A DNA stretch of 14,523 nucleotides. Origin: Paracoccaceae bacterium (lineage in GTDB: Bacteria; Pseudomonadota; Alphaproteobacteria; Rhodobacterales; Rhodobacteraceae). Shown piece after piece: positions 7,650 through 14,206 of this stretch; within the stretch, counting starts at the first letter, position 1, and every line of letters begins with the position of its first letter. The stretch covers positions 23,041 through 37,563 of the forward strand of contig DQCI01000248.1 in NCBI GenBank assembly GCA_003545125.1, in the 5' to 3' direction. A program made the position numbers and the translations under genes. The notes below the pieces were generated by a model, which made no database searches, was not told where the DNA came from, and worked only from the letters and a program-made list of their open reading frames with translations.

Positions 7650-9431
7650 TTAGTTGGAGGTCAGTGTTACACCCGGGGCGGACCCGGGTTCAATCTCGGG
7701 CTTCAACCCGAGAAGCGGCGCCACCCGGCGGATCATCTCCGCCCCGATCGGCACCGCGGTGTACCCGGCTGTCCGGCGCGGCTCGGGTCCGGAGGTGTCG
7801 ACCCCGTCATCGAGCGTGACGACCAGCACGTATTTTGGGTCATGCGCCGGAAAGATGCTCGCGAAGGTGGCGATCACGCTGTCGTCCTCGTAGCCGCCGG
7901 TGGCGCTCGGCTTGTCGGCGGAGCCGGTCTTGCCGCCCACGGCATAGCCCGCCACCTCGCCGTAACTCGCGGTGCCCCGCACCACCACCTGGCGCAACAT
8001 CTTGCGCAGGATCGCGGAGGTCTCGGGCGAGATCACCCGGGGCCCCGGCGCCACGTCGGTGCCGCGTTGGAGCGTCGGGGTGACCTTGATGCCGCCATTG
8101 ACCATCGCCGCGTAAGCGCTCGCGAGATGCAGGGGCGAGACCGAAAGGCCGTGGCCATAGGAGACCGTCATCGCCGACAGCTCCGACCAGCGCTCCGGCA
8201 CCAGCGGTTTGGCCCGGCGCGCCTCGACCAGCTCGACCGGCAAGGTCTCGGTGAACCCGAGCCGGGTGAGAAAGGCCTTCTGCCGGTCCGCCCCGATCAT
8301 CTGCGCCACCCGCGCGGTGCCGACATTGGAGCTTTCCACGATCACGTCGGTCATCGTCATGATCGGGTCCATGCGGTGCATGTCGCGGATCCGGAACCGG
8401 CCCCAGTGGATCGGCCCCTTGGTGTCGATCAGCGTGTTCGGGTTCACCAGCCCCAGCTCCAGCGCCTGCGCGGCGGCGAAGATCTTGAAGGTCGATCCCA
8501 GCTCATAGACCCCCTGCACCGCCCGGTTGAACAGCGGCGAATCCGCGGGTTGCCCCTTGGTCAGCGGCGACGGGCGGTTATTGGGGTCGAAATCGGGCAG
8601 GCTTGCGAGCGCCACGATCTCGCCGGTCTGCGCATCCATCAAGATCGCCGCGGCGCCTTGCGCGTTCATGATCTGCATGCCGCCCGCCAGCACCCGCTCG
8701 ACGGCGGCCTGCACGGTCAAATCAATGGTCAGCGCCAGCGGCGCGTCGGACTGGCCCGGATCGCTCAACCGCTCCTCGAAGGCCATCTCCACGCCGGCCA
8801 CGCCCACCACCTGCGCCGCGTTGACGCCCTCATCGCCGAAGCGGGTGCCGCCCAGCACATGGGCGGCGACGGCGCCGTTGGGGTAGAGCCGCATCTCGCG
8901 CGGGCCAAACAGCAGGCCGGGCTCGCCGATATCGAACACCGCTTGTTGCTGCTCGGGGCTCAAGGTCTTGCGAATCCACAGAAATTTGCGGTTGCTGGTG
9001 AAATCCGCATGGAGTTCCTGCGCATCGAGATCGGGGAAGATCATCGCCAGCTCGCGCGCGGCGCGGGCCGGATCGACCATGTCGCGGGTCTGGGCGTAGA
9101 GCGAATGGGTGACCAGGTTGGTGGCGAGCAACCGGCCCTGCCGGTCGACGATATCTGCCCGCGCGGTGGCGATCGGCGCGCCCGCGGTCGCCGCGCGCGG
9201 CTCAACCGGCTCGGAGGCGGATATCACCCCCATCCGCACGCCCACAGCCGCGAAAGCGCAGAGAAACAGAACCGCGATCACCAAGAGCCGCCCCTCGGCG
9301 CGCGCCCGGGTCCGGTCGGCCATCTCCTCGTGGCGCTGGCGCAGGTTTTCGGCTTCGATCAGGTCGGGGTTTTCGCCCTTCGCACGAGCCTCGAGGATCC
9401 GCGCCAGGGGGCGCAACGGCACCCGGGTCAT
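7650..9431 (-). CDS. ftsI: Septal peptidoglycan transpeptidase FtsI (PBP3)
   Basis: Class B penicillin-binding protein that cross-links peptidoglycan at the division septum with FtsW. The 593 residues comprise a charged cytoplasmic N-terminus, one membrane anchor (about 48-66, LLVIAVLFLCAFAAVGV), a PBP dimerisation domain (about 85-220) and the transpeptidase domain. The three active-site motifs are intact: STFK (313-316, catalytic serine 313), SSN (367-369) and KTG (501-503). The start at 9431 was chosen over an open frame reaching further upstream because it overlaps the ftsL stop as ATGA, has GGAGGTGA just upstream, and leaves the anchor at the expected place. The extension upstream is only ftsL read in another frame. 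Confidence 0.98.
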   Translation of the reverse strand: MTRVPLRPLARILEARAKGENPDLIEAENLRQRHEEMADRTRARAEGRLLVIAVLFLCAFAAVGVRMGVISASEPVEPRAATAGAPIATARADIVDRQGRLLATNLVTHSLYAQTRDMVDPARAARELAMIFPDLDAQELHADFTSNRKFLWIRKTLSPEQQQAVFDIGEPGLLFGPREMRLYPNGAVAAHVLGGTRFGDEGVNAAQVVGVAGVEMAFEERLSDPGQSDAPLALTIDLTVQAAVERVLAGGMQIMNAQGAAAILMDAQTGEIVALASLPDFDPNNRPSPLTKGQPADSPLFNRAVQGVYELGSTFKIFAAAQALELGLVNPNTLIDTKGPIHWGRFRIRDMHRMDPIMTMTDVIVESSNVGTARVAQMIGADRQKAFLTRLGFTETLPVELVEARRAKPLVPERWSELSAMTVSYGHGLSVSPLHLASAYAAMVNGGIKVTPTLQRGTDVAPGPRVISPETSAILRKMLRQVVVRGTASYGEVAGYAVGGKTGSADKPSATGGYEDDSVIATFASIFPAHDPKYVLVVTLDDGVDTSGPEPRRTAGYTAVPIGAEMIRRVAPLLGLKPEIEPGSAPGVTLTSN

Positions 9432-9790
9432 TCGGTCACCTCCCCGCGCACGTCGATGAGGTCGGTCATATCCAGGTCTTCGAGCAACATCTGCGCGCTC
9501 GGCGACAGCGGATAGGCGATCGCGGTCACGGAGCCGAATTGTTCCGGCGCCAGCGGCAACAGCCCGAGGCGGTCGAAGTTGATCTCGGCAAGGTCGCGCA
9601 AACGGTCGGGGCGGTTGAGATAGGCCCATTCCGCGCGCAGCACACCCAGTTGTTCGCGGATCTGCCCGATCTCGCGTTGCAGGTGTTCGACCTCGTCGAG
9701 CGTGCGTTGGGTTTTGTAGTTCTCCACGTAGGCCCAGTTTCCCAGCGCCATGACGGCAAGGGTCGCGACGATGAAAAACAATACACGCAT
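9428..9790 (-). CDS. ftsL: Cell division protein FtsL
   Basis: A 120-residue bitopic membrane protein. The very short N-terminus is followed by one membrane segment (residues 3-20, VLFFIVATLAVMALGNWA) and then a predicted periplasmic coiled coil (about 28-60, TQRTLDEVEHLQREIGQIREQLGVLRAEWAYL). The next part, NRPDRLRDLAEINFDRLGLLPL, is typical of FtsL in this group. FtsL forms a complex with FtsB and FtsQ that activates FtsW/FtsI. The family is poorly conserved, so the call rests on size, topology and its place between rsmH and ftsI. Its start overlaps the rsmH stop by one base (TAATG), and AAGGAGG lies at 9801-9807, ten bases upstream. Confidence 0.93.
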   Translation of the reverse strand: MRVLFFIVATLAVMALGNWAYVENYKTQRTLDEVEHLQREIGQIREQLGVLRAEWAYLNRPDRLRDLAEINFDRLGLLPLAPEQFGSVTAIAYPLSPSAQMLLEDLDMTDLIDVRGEVTE

Positions 9791-10809
9791 TACCAGCGCG
9801 CCTCCTTCAAAGCCGGGGCCGGCAGGCCGAGGGCGGCCCGGTCGAGCCGTTCCGGGGCCGCGGCGGTCCGTTTGGCGATCCTGAGCCGCGCCGAGCGCGC
9901 GCGCGGGTTCTCGGCCAACTCGGCCTCGTCCGGCGCGATCGCTTTCTTCGGTGTCAGCTTGAACCGCGGCTCATGCGCGGCGCGTTCCGGCGCATACCGC
10001 GAGCCGCCGCCGCCTTCGGAACTGGCGGCCTGCAGGAACCGCTTCACGACCCGGTCCTCGAGCGAATGAAAGGTCACCACCGCGAGCTGGCCGCCCGGTG
10101 CGAGGGCCCGTTCGGCCGCTTCCAGCCCCAGGGCGAGCTGGCCGAACTCATCGTTGACCGCGATCCGGAGCGCCTGGAAGCTGCGGGTCGCGGGGTTGCT
10201 CTGCCCGGGCTTGGGGTGCGGCAACTGGCGCGCGATGACCTCGGCGAGCCCGGTTGTCGTCTCGAACGGCGCCTCGGCGCGCGCCCGCACGATCGCGCGC
10301 GCGATCCGCCGCGCCTGCCGCTCCTCGCCGTAGTGATAGAGAATGTCGGCGAGATCGGCCTCGGAGGCCTCGTTTACGAGATCCGCAGCACTGGCGCCGT
10401 CGCGCCCCATCCGCATGTCGAGCGGGCCCTCGCGCAGGAAGGAAAACCCGCGCTCCGCCTGGTCGAGCTGCATGGACGAGACCCCGAGGTCGAGCACAAC
10501 GCCGTCAACCGGCCCCTGGACGATGCCCCGGGCGATCTCGTCGAGCTCGGAAAACGTGCCCTCCACCAGCTCCAGCCGGTCGCCGTACACACCGGCCCAG
10601 GCCGCCGCCATCTCGAAAACGCTCGGATCGCGGTCGATCCCGATCACCTTGTCCGCCCCGGCCTCGAGCAATCCGCGCGCGTAGCCTCCGGCCCCGAAGG
10701 TGCCATCGACCCAGGCGCCGCGCACCGGGGCGACGCCTGCGAGCAACGGCCTCAGCAGGACCGGAACATGGGGCGCGTCAGTGGGGGGCTGCTGCGCGGG
10801 GGACGGCAT
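9790..10809 (-). CDS. rsmH: 16S rRNA (cytosine-1402-N4)-methyltransferase RsmH (MraW)
   Basis: S-adenosylmethionine-dependent methyltransferase that modifies C1402 in the decoding centre of 16S rRNA. The 339 residues start with HVPVLL (14-19), followed by the SAM-binding motif [18 protein letters not shown] (34-51) and IGIDRDP (56-62). Further family motifs are [11 protein letters not shown] (106-116), [31 protein letters not shown] and [12 protein letters not shown]. The ATG at 10809 overlaps the mraZ stop by one base (TGATG), which decides the start. The frame remains open upstream through mraZ, but that is an out-of-frame reading. The 3' end overlaps ftsL by one base. Confidence 0.98.
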   Translation of the reverse strand: MPSPAQQPPTDAPHVPVLLRPLLAGVAPVRGAWVDGTFGAGGYARGLLEAGADKVIGIDRDPSVFEMAAAWAGVYGDRLELVEGTFSELDEIARGIVQGPVDGVVLDLGVSSMQLDQAERGFSFLREGPLDMRMGRDGASAADLVNEASEADLADILYHYGEERQARRIARAIVRARAEAPFETTTGLAEVIARQLPHPKPGQSNPATRSFQALRIAVNDEFGQLALGLEAAERALAPGGQLAVVTFHSLEDRVVKRFLQAASSEGGGGSRYAPERAAHEPRFKLTPKKAIAPDEAELAENPRARSARLRIAKRTAAAPERLDRAALGLPAPALKEARW

Positions 10810-11312
10810 CACACGCCCTCGTCGCCCGGCAGAAGTGTGAGCGGATCGAAGTCTTCCGGCAGGTCTTCCAGCCAAGCCTCGGTCTTGGCCGCCTCGACCG
10901 CGTCGTAGGTGCCCGGATCCCAGATCTGGAAGGTGTCGCCGGTGGCGATGAAATAGGCCTCGCCTTCGAGCCCGATCTTCTGGCGCAGCTTTGCGGGCAG
11001 CACCAGCCGGCCGGTCTCGTCGACACTGGTCGGGTAGGACTGGCCGTTGAACATCTTTTCCAGCATCCGCCGCTCGATCGAGCCGCGCTGCATCTTCGCG
11101 ATCTTGCGGTCGACTTCGTCGATCGCTTCCATCGTGTAACATTCGAGGTGTTTTTGGCGGTCGCCGCCATAGACGATGACGAGGTTGGGGTTCAGACCAT
11201 CGATCCAGTCCGGGTCCGAGGCCTGGAGGACGCGGCGAAACAGGGCCGGGATCGAGACCCTGCCCTTGCCGTCCACCTTGTGGTGGCCCTCACCTCTGAA
11301 CACGCGTGCCAC
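10809..11312 (-). CDS. mraZ: Transcriptional regulator MraZ, GTG start
   Basis: DNA-binding regulator of the dcw cluster with two AbrB-like half domains. In E. coli it represses its own promoter. The 167 residues contain the two diagnostic DxxGR motifs, DGKGR (14-18, within [13 protein letters not shown]) and DETGR (98-102, within [14 protein letters not shown]). The start is a GTG at 11312: it gives the conserved N-terminus [18 protein letters not shown], and AAGGA stands nine bases upstream. The in-frame ATG at 11393 would add 27 residues foreign to the family. First gene of the cluster, with one-base overlap to rsmH. TGGGA boxes in the long upstream region are likely its own operators. Confidence 0.97.
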   Translation of the reverse strand: MARVFRGEGHHKVDGKGRVSIPALFRRVLQASDPDWIDGLNPNLVIVYGGDRQKHLECYTMEAIDEVDRKIAKMQRGSIERRMLEKMFNGQSYPTSVDETGRLVLPAKLRQKIGLEGEAYFIATGDTFQIWDPGTYDAVEAAKTEAWLEDLPEDFDPLTLLPGDEGV

Positions 11313-11321
11313 GTTTCGTGG

Positions 11322-11326
11322 TCCTT
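11322..11326 (-). promoter_or_regulatory. Ribosome binding site that decides the mraZ GTG start
   Basis: AAGGA on the minus strand, nine bases before the GTG at 11312. It supports GTG initiation rather than the upstream in-frame ATG. Confidence 0.7.
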
Positions 11327-11450
11327 GTCTGTCCCTCGTTGTTCCCCGTTTTCCTACCCCTGAAACGGAAACGACGGATCGAGCTGCTGCCACTGCCCGA
11401 TCCGCCGCCCTCGTCCCATTGCTGGGTAAGTCCGATCACAAGCGCCACCT

Positions 11451-11459
11451 GGGGGGGGG
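11451..11459. repeat. Homopolymer of nine G (C9 on the transcribed strand)
   Basis: Uninterrupted G9 about 140 bases upstream of the mraZ start, inside the predicted leader. Such tracts are prone to slippage and could vary in length between cells. It could also be a sequencing length error. Confidence 0.9.
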
Positions 11460-11583
11460 ATGTCTGCTCGCGCTAGCGTCGGATCTCTGTATTCTCGAAG
11501 TCGCGGGGTGCCTGTATGAAACCTGACTTGGGGGTTGTTTCCGGGTCTTGGTGCCCGTTACTGTCCCGTTCCTTCGATGACCA

Positions 11584-11608
11584 AGGGATGCCATGGGAAA
11601 TCGTGGGA
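11584..11608 (+). promoter_or_regulatory. Candidate MraZ operator, three boxes at 10-base period
   Basis: AGGGA (11584), TGGGA (11594) and TGGGA (11604) start exactly ten bases apart, which is the TGGGN-N5-TGGGN arrangement established for E. coli MraZ. The boxes read on the plus strand, opposite to mraZ, about 270-295 bases upstream of its start. They would lie just downstream of the candidate promoter at 11640-11669. The first box has A instead of T. Confidence 0.6.
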
Positions 11609-11639
11609 AGCAACAGATTTCTGACCGCAGACCCTCCTA

Positions 11640-11669
11640 GATCTAGTCGATCAGGCCCTTTCAAATCAA
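11640..11669 (-). promoter_or_regulatory. Candidate dcw promoter
   Basis: On the minus strand TTGATT (11669-11664) is followed after 18 bases by TAGATC (11645-11640). Both are imperfect matches to the housekeeping consensus. The position fits: transcription starting near 11633 would place the MraZ boxes of 11584-11608 at about +25 to +50. Tentative, because other weak matches exist in this AT-rich stretch. Confidence 0.28.
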
Positions 11670-11966
11670 GGGATTATGTGGACAAAGACAGAACGTAGGG
11701 CCATTTCTAGCGGACTTGCACAATTTCAACACTAGATATGGGGGCAGAAAACGCCCCGAAAAAAGTTCCATGAATTCCCGAATAAAATCCAAAGCGGCCC
11801 TTCGCGGCGGCTTCGAGCCCAGAATTTCGCCCTGCCTGGAGGTGTATTTCAGCCCGAGTTCCCTCCGAATCGCGTGTGATTCGTCGAATCCCGCCCCGAT
11901 TCACCCGTGACTGGCCACGCGCGGCCGCCATCGCCGCTCCCGCGGTCAGCCGCTACTCCGCGCCGG

Positions 11967-11981
11967 TCCCACGATTTCCCA
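11967..11981 (-). promoter_or_regulatory. Second MraZ-like operator, two TGGGA boxes
   Basis: On the minus strand TGGGA boxes start at 11981 and 11971, ten bases apart. Together with flanking bases this is an 18-base exact inverted copy (11967-11984) of 11591-11608. The boxes here have the same orientation as mraZ. Confidence 0.5.
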
Positions 11982-12006
11982 TGGCGCGCGCGAAAGCCCG
12001 GCCCCG

Positions 12007-12021
12007 TCCCATCGTTTCCCG
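12007..12021 (-). promoter_or_regulatory. Third MraZ-like operator, CGGGA and TGGGA boxes
   Basis: On the minus strand CGGGA starts at 12021 and TGGGA at 12011, ten bases apart. The TGGGA here is exactly 30 bases from the first TGGGA of the neighbouring site at 11981, so all four boxes share one 10-base phase. One box deviates at its first base. Confidence 0.4.
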
Positions 12022-12110
12022 AAAGCGCACACCCCGTCGCGGGGGAGAGGTCGCACGCCCCGGACCGGTCCACCCCCTGTCGTCCAACGCACGGCGCGGG
12101 CGGCGGCGCC

Positions 12111-12152
12111 TTGCGGCAAAGCAAAAGGGCAGGAGGTTCCCCCCTGCCCTTT
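12111..12152 (-). terminator. Intrinsic terminator of mrp
   Basis: On the minus strand AAAGGGCAGG (12152-12143) pairs perfectly with CCTGCCCTTT (12133-12124) around a 9-base loop. It is followed by a T-rich run (TTTTGCTTTG with the stem's own T's). It lies about 85 bases beyond the mrp stop and should separate mrp from dcw transcription. Confidence 0.8.
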
Positions 12153-12236
12153 GCCTTGATCCAATATGTGTCGGTGGGCGTCACCTCGGCGGCGTGCCCG
12201 CGGCACACCCGGCGTTGACCCCCGCGGCGCGCGCGG

Positions 12237-13349
12237 TCAGGCCATGCCGCCGTCGACCAGCTCCGAGGCCAGGCGCTGGTAGGCCTCGGCTACCGCCCCG
12301 TCGCCCAGCGCGATCGGTTTGCCTTCATCCCCGGCCGTGCGCACCTCGCGCGCGAGCGGAATCTCTCCAAGGAACGGGATCTTCGAGCGCTTCGCCTCGG
12401 CCCGCACCCCACCCTGGCCGAAGATATGGTCTTCGTGGCCGCAGTTCGGGCAGACATACATCGCCATGTTCTCGATCAGCCCGAGCACCGGGATGCGCAC
12501 CTTCTGGAACATGTCGATCGCCTTGTGCGCATCGATCAGCGCCACGTCCTGCGGTGTCGACACCACCAGCGCCCCGGTCATCAACACCTTTTGGGCGAGC
12601 GTGATCTGCACGTCACCGGTTCCGGGCGGCAGGTCGATGATCAACACGTCGAGATCGCCCCAGTTCACAGAGAACAGGAATTGTTGCAGTGTGCCGGTGA
12701 TCAGCGGGCCGCGCCAGACCACGGCCTGGTCGGGATCGACGAACAGCCCGATCGAGACCAGCTTGACCCCGTGTGCCACCACCGGGTCCATCACCTTGCC
12801 GTCGTCGGACTTCGGCTTTTCGTTCGTGCCCATCATCAGCTGCTGGCTCGGCCCCAGCACGTCGGCATCCAAGAGCCCGACCTTGCGGCCCTGCGCGGCC
12901 AGCGCCGCGGCGAGGTTGGAGGCGACGGTCGATTTGCCGACGCCACCCTTGCCGGAGGCGATGGCGACCACGCGCTTGACCCCCGGGATCGCCTCCGGGC
13001 CGGCCTGCGGCTGCGGGTGCTGGCCGATCTTCAGCGCCGGCGGCTCGCCTTTCCCGGCCGAGGGCGCCGGCGCAGGCTGCGCCCCACCCTTCGGCATCGC
13101 GTTATGCGCGGTCAGGATCACCGTGGCCTTGCTCACGCCCTCGAGCCCTTCCACGAGCCGCTCGGCGGCTTCGCGCTGCGGCTCCATCTTGCCCGCGAAG
13201 TCCGGGGTCGGCGCTTCGATCAGGAAACTCACCGCCCCGTTCGCCTGCACCATGAGGCCGCGAACCAGGTCGCGCGACACCAAGTCGCCGCCATCGGGCA
13301 GCGTGACGCCTGCCAGGGTCTCGAGAATCTTTTCACGCGTTGGGGCCAT
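12237..13349 (-). CDS. mrp: Mrp/ApbC-type P-loop iron-sulfur carrier protein
   Basis: Cytoplasmic ATPase of the Mrp/NBP35 (ApbC) family, which binds a bridging Fe-S cluster and delivers it to target proteins. The 370 residues begin with an N-terminal MIP18/DUF59-like domain (about 1-80), then a proline- and alanine-rich linker (about 85-120). The ATPase domain carries the deviant Walker A SGKGGVGKST (132-141), LLDADVLGPS (159-168) and DLPPGTGD (239-246). The cluster-binding CxxC is present as CPNC (300-303), within ENMAMYVCPNCGHEDHIFG. Family length is typical. The ATG at 13349 has GGGAGAAGG immediately upstream. It diverges from the DUF1127 gene and is closed by its own terminator, so it is probably monocistronic. 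Confidence 0.96.
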   Translation of the reverse strand: MAPTREKILETLAGVTLPDGGDLVSRDLVRGLMVQANGAVSFLIEAPTPDFAGKMEPQREAAERLVEGLEGVSKATVILTAHNAMPKGGAQPAPAPSAGKGEPPALKIGQHPQPQAGPEAIPGVKRVVAIASGKGGVGKSTVASNLAAALAAQGRKVGLLDADVLGPSQQLMMGTNEKPKSDDGKVMDPVVAHGVKLVSIGLFVDPDQAVVWRGPLITGTLQQFLFSVNWGDLDVLIIDLPPGTGDVQITLAQKVLMTGALVVSTPQDVALIDAHKAIDMFQKVRIPVLGLIENMAMYVCPNCGHEDHIFGQGGVRAEAKRSKIPFLGEIPLAREVRTAGDEGKPIALGDGAVAEAYQRLASELVDGGMA

Positions 13350-13663
13350 GCCGCCTTCTCCCTCTCATAAGCCTTACGCAATTTGTCACCTTTTCCCTCG
13401 GGCACAAGGGGGGCATGTCGGGAATGCATGGAAAAGCGGCAATCTGTCCCGAGCCATGCACGATAAACGCCGCATCAACCAACAGGTCGGCATTACGTAT
13501 GCATCCGGTGCATGGCGGCAATTCCGAACCGTCGATTGTGCAATCGCGACATCGGGTCCATCTTAACCTCAACGCCACAGAGCGAAGCGGGACAAACCGC
13601 GAAACGCGACAGGGCAAACCGACTACGCCGGACCCGCCGGCGTCACAAGAAAGAAAGACGACA
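13350..13663. other. Divergent promoter region between mrp and the DUF1127 gene
   Basis: No gene seen. It holds the RpoH-like promoter for the DUF1127/sRNA unit, the mrp upstream region, a 14-base near-palindrome at 13533-13546 that overlaps the -35 element, and several copies of TGCATGG or its complement (13425-13431, 13454-13460, 13509-13515). Confidence 0.6.
13536..13563 (+). promoter_or_regulatory. Candidate RpoH-type promoter of the DUF1127-sRNA unit
   Basis: TTGTGC (13536-13541) and CCATCT (13558-13563, in context GTCCATCTTA) are spaced like heat-shock sigma factor promoters, whose -10 consensus is CCCCATNT and whose -35 element begins CTTG. Transcription would start near 13570, giving a leader of about 95 bases. 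In R. sphaeroides the equivalent unit is driven by RpoHI/RpoHII under oxidative and heat stress. The -35 match is partial. Confidence 0.5.
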
Positions 13664-13885
13664 ATGGCATACGCAACCGATCTCCGCAGCGGCCACCACG
13701 GGCTCATCAGCGACCGCGTCCACGCCGTCATGGCGAACTTCCGCAAGGCCCGCGAGCAGCGCAAAGCCTACCGCCAGACCTACGATGAACTGACCGACCT
13801 CTCGCCCCGCGAGCTCGACGACCTCGGCATCTGCTCCGGTCAAATCCCGTTCATCGCCCGCGAAGCGGCGAACCTGGTCAAGTAA
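13664..13885 (+). CDS. ccaF1: DUF1127 small protein, CcaF1-like RNA-binding protein
   Basis: A 73-residue basic protein. The C-terminal half is the DUF1127 signature, YDELTDLSPRELDDLGICSGQIPFIAREAA (40-69), including the LSxREL-DDLGI core. The N-terminal half (RVHAVMANFRKAREQRKAYRQ) is arginine/lysine-rich and helical, suited to RNA binding. No membrane segment. The ATG at 13664 is chosen because it begins the conserved protein and has an AAGAAAG ribosome site; the frame is open further upstream, but that part runs into the promoter. In R. sphaeroides the DUF1127 protein CcaF1 is encoded directly upstream of the CcsR small RNAs, binds RNA and affects sRNA maturation and RNA turnover. Here the first CUCCUCCCU hairpin begins eight bases after the stop, which supports orthology. 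The symbol rests on this synteny plus domain. Confidence 0.88.
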   Translation: MAYATDLRSGHHGLISDRVHAVMANFRKAREQRKAYRQTYDELTDLSPRELDDLGICSGQIPFIAREAANLVK

Positions 13886-13892
13886 ACCGATC

Positions 13893-13962
13893 GGGCGCCC
13901 GCCCTCCTCCCTGGGCGCCCCTGACCCGAGCCGTGCCTCTCCTCCCTGGCACCAAACGGGTC
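13893..13962 (+). ncRNA. CcsR/cuckoo-type sRNA unit 1 (hairpins 1 and 2)
   Basis: Hairpin 1 has an 8-pair stem (13893-13900 with 13913-13920) and a 12-base loop ending CTCCTCCCT. Hairpin 2 has a 5-pair inner stem (13933-13937 with 13948-13952) and a 6-pair outer stem (GACCCG 13923-13928 with CGGGTC 13957-13962). Its 10-base loop again holds CTCCTCCCT. The loops are complementary to GGAGG-type ribosome sites. The ends of the mature RNA are inferred from the hairpin boundaries. Confidence 0.8.
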
Positions 13963-13970
13963 GCCTCTTC

Positions 13971-14044
13971 GGACGCTTCTACCTCCTCCCTGAAGCGTTC
14001 GTGACCAGCCGGCGGCACCCTCTCCTCCTCCCTGGGTGCCGCCG
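13971..14044 (+). ncRNA. CcsR/cuckoo-type sRNA unit 2 (hairpins 3 and 4)
   Basis: Hairpin 3 pairs 13971-13979 with 13992-14000 (9 pairs, one G-U) around a 12-base loop. Hairpin 4 pairs 14010-14020 with 14034-14044 (11 perfect pairs) around a 13-base loop. Both loops contain CCTCCTCCC. The stems share no sequence with unit 1. Only 8 bases separate this unit from hairpin 2, so the processing point between them is uncertain. Confidence 0.8.
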
Positions 14045-14065
14045 CGCCGTGTCAGCCGAAAGGCG

Positions 14066-14089
14066 GGCACACGAATGGGGCACACGAAT
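14066..14089. repeat. Short tandem duplication in the sRNA linker
   Basis: GGCACACGAAT occurs twice, 13 bases apart (from 14066 and 14079), in the linker between sRNA units 2 and 3. The A-rich copies are unpaired in the hairpin model and could be RNase cleavage points. Confidence 0.6.
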
Positions 14090-14097
14090 AACGAGAT

Positions 14098-14172
14098 TTG
14101 GCGTCTCTCTCCTCCTCCCTGAGGCGCCGAAGACCCTGAAAGCCCTCTCCTCCTCCCTGGGCCCAAGGGTTT
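14098..14172 (+). ncRNA. CcsR/cuckoo-type sRNA unit 3 (hairpins 5 and 6)
   Basis: Hairpin 5 pairs 14100-14107 with 14121-14128 (8 pairs, one G-U valid only on the plus-strand RNA). Hairpin 6 has an inner stem GCCC/GGGC (14142-14145 with 14159-14162) and an outer stem ACCCT/AGGGT (14133-14137 with 14166-14170). Both have the identical 13-base loop TCTCCTCCTCCCT. A 53-base linker precedes the unit. Confidence 0.8.
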
Positions 14173-14206
14173 CCCAAAGGGGCATCAAAGCCCCTCACAA
14201 GCGCGA

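Larger units (their letters stand above)
11313..12236. other. Long gene-free control region between mrp and mraZ
   Basis: About 920 bases without a convincing gene. The right part (about 12110-12236) is the mrp 3' region with its terminator. The central part holds MraZ-like boxes at 11967-12021 and, further left, at 11584-11608. The stretch around 11640-11880 is AT-richer than the surroundings, as expected for promoters. The left part would be a leader of roughly 300 bases if transcription starts near 11633, and contains a G9 tract. I looked for RNase P RNA and other known RNAs and saw none of their conserved motifs. Confidence 0.6.

Noticed and set aside
7842..9515. 557-codon open frame on the plus strand
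   Set aside because: It lies wholly opposite ftsI and ftsL, whose motifs are intact; the histidine/arginine/glycine-rich translation is a typical high-GC antisense shadow. The same applies to other long plus-strand frames across the dcw cluster.
11741..11767. GGGGC/GCCCC hairpin with adjacent A6 as a terminator
   Set aside because: On the plus strand it is followed by A's, not T's. On the minus strand the T tract precedes the hairpin.
11473..11931. Small open frames on both strands in the mraZ upstream region
   Set aside because: No ribosome sites, no recognisable domains, and they overlap the operator boxes and promoter-like sequence. Best read as non-coding.
11313..12110. RNase P RNA gene upstream of mraZ
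   Set aside because: I searched both strands for the conserved GAGGAAAGTCCGG-type core and found no match.
13340..13663. N-terminal extension of the DUF1127 protein
   Set aside because: The extension covers the promoter region and is unlike the compact DUF1127 family. The ATG at 13664 has a ribosome site.
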